This document shows, one piece after another, positions 6,137-6,938 of a DNA stretch of 6,938 bases. The DNA comes from Chloroflexota bacterium (GTDB lineage Bacteria > Chloroflexota > Anaerolineae > Promineifilales > Promineifilaceae): assembly GCA_024640485.1 (NCBI GenBank), contig JAHEEY010000252.1, positions 1 through 6,938 on the forward strand, read 5' to 3'. The stretch's first letter is position 1; each line of letters begins with the position of its first letter. The position numbers were made by a program, and so were the translations under genes. The notes beneath the pieces are model-generated. The model saw only the letters and a program-made list of their open reading frames with translations. It was not told the DNA's origin and did not search any database.

Positions 6137-6938
6137 ATGAGCAAGCTGAAAGGTTCGGTAGCAATTGTAGGAATCGGCGAAGTGCCCACCGGCCGTTATC
6201 CCGACCGCCCGGCCATCGAATGCGCCATCGAGTCGTCCCGGCAGGCGATCCAGGATGCCGGCATCCCCCGGGGGGAGATCGACACGGTCATCCCCACCGC
6301 CGCCCTCTGCTGCCCGGCGTTCAACACCGACCTGGTCACCGGCCGGGTGGTCGAAGAGCTGGGGCTGCGGGTGAACAACAATATGCAGCTGTTCGCCGGC
6401 GGGGCTACCAGCGCGGCGATGCTCAAGGTGGCTGCCGGGCTGATCCTGGCCGGGGTCTCAAAGGCGATCTTGTTCGTCCACACCGATATTTTAGGCAGCG
6501 CCGTCACCGGGCAGGAAGGGATCGACCTGTTCTCCACCGCCGGCATCTCCAAGGAGTGGGAAGTGCCCTACGGGATGCATTACTCCGCCGTGGCCGGCTT
6601 GATCTCCCAGCGGTACATGTTCGAGACCGGCACCAGTGCCGAGCAGATGGCCGCGGTGTGCGTCTCCAACCGCAAATGGGCCGAGCTCAACCCCAACGCC
6701 ATGTTCCGCAAGCCGCTGACCATCGAGAAGGTGCTCTCCTCCAAGATCCTCTCCTCGCCGCTGCACGCTTTTGAGTCCAACATGCTGGCCGACGGCGGTT
6801 CCGCCTTTGTGGTCACCTCGGCCGAACGGGCCCGGGATTTGACCGACAAGCCGGCCTATCTGCTGGGCGAAGGCTCGCGGGTGACCCACTTCGCCCTGTC
6901 CCAGGAGCCGGATCTGACCCGCTTCGGCTATGCTGATG
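6137..6938 (+). CDS. Thiolase-superfamily protein (Ltp2/SCP-x-like), 3' truncated by window
   Basis: An open frame of 267 codons runs off the window end. ATG 6137 has GAGGA at 6126-6130, six bases upstream, and follows the dehydrogenase stop by 14 bases, so translation is probably coupled. The N-terminus SVAIVGIGEVPTGRYPDRPA and the later SNMLADGGSAFVVTSAERA block are typical of the lipid-transfer-type acetyl-CoA acetyltransferase group. These either cleave 3-ketoacyl-CoA or, in the Ltp2 type, perform a retro-aldol cleavage with a DUF35 partner. Aligning SAAMLKVAAGLI (92-103) with the helix after the nucleophile in FadA puts Gly89 at the catalytic Cys position (AGGATS, 87-92). The usual C-terminal His and Cys motifs lie outside the window. 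Classical thiolysis therefore looks unlikely and an aldolase-like or accessory role is favoured, though this rests on a hand alignment. Confidence 0.88.
   Translation, partial: MSKLKGSVAIVGIGEVPTGRYPDRPAIECAIESSRQAIQDAGIPRGEIDTVIPTAALCCPAFNTDLVTGRVVEELGLRVNNNMQLFAGGATSAAMLKVAAGLILAGVSKAILFVHTDILGSAVTGQEGIDLFSTAGISKEWEVPYGMHYSAVAGLISQRYMFETGTSAEQMAAVCVSNRKWAELNPNAMFRKPLTIEKVLSSKILSSPLHAFESNMLADGGSAFVVTSAERARDLTDKPAYLLGEGSRVTHFALSQEPDLTRFGYAD

Noticed and set aside
6220..6774. Plus-strand frame of 184 residues overlapping the thiolase gene
   Set aside because: It is Arg/Gly/His-rich out-of-frame translation; the overlapping frame from 6137 has a ribosome site and clear thiolase features.

Overview
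The window is GC-rich bacterial DNA with all recognisable genes on the plus strand. Gene starts carry Shine-Dalgarno sites, and sigma70-like promoters and an intrinsic terminator are visible. A cytochrome c'-like protein, a CotA-like multicopper oxidase and a CoA-thioester catabolic operon fit a Gram-negative, proteobacteria-like lineage (Pseudomonadota or Desulfobacterota), but no marker here fixes the taxon.

Layout. Positions 1-696 hold the C-terminal part of a multicopper oxidase with its full C-terminal copper ligand set, closed by a strong intrinsic terminator (727-758). A separate promoter (782-809) drives a small, very lysine-rich gene (843-1244). Its C-terminus resembles the heme-binding end of cytochrome c' but lacks the first heme cysteine and any signal peptide. 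A 229-base intergenic region (1245-1473) then holds a GC-rich hairpin, a promoter with a perfect TTGACA box, and a 27-bp inverted repeat laid over the -10 box. This is the apparent control point of the operon that follows.

The operon consists of two different AMP-forming acyl-CoA ligases (1474-3045 and 3091-4773), a divergent acyl-CoA dehydrogenase (4992-6122) and the start of a thiolase-superfamily gene (6137 to the window end). The ligases would activate a carboxylic acid to its CoA ester, the dehydrogenase would introduce alpha,beta-unsaturation, and the thiolase-like protein would act on the later C-C bond step. The dehydrogenase lacks a glutamate at both usual catalytic-base positions, and the thiolase-like protein has Gly where the nucleophilic Cys normally sits. 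Both oddities are shared with steroid or branched side-chain degradation systems (heterotetrameric FadE pairs and Ltp2-type aldolases), so the operon may degrade a bulky acid rather than ordinary fatty acids. That substrate assignment is inference.

The most unusual non-coding part is the 218-base gap 4774-4991 inside the operon. It can fold into a three-way junction closed by a 13-bp stem, followed by a second strong hairpin with a single bulged T. It could be a regulatory RNA leader or a solo remnant of a mobile-element-associated RNA (IS200/IS605 or HEARO type).
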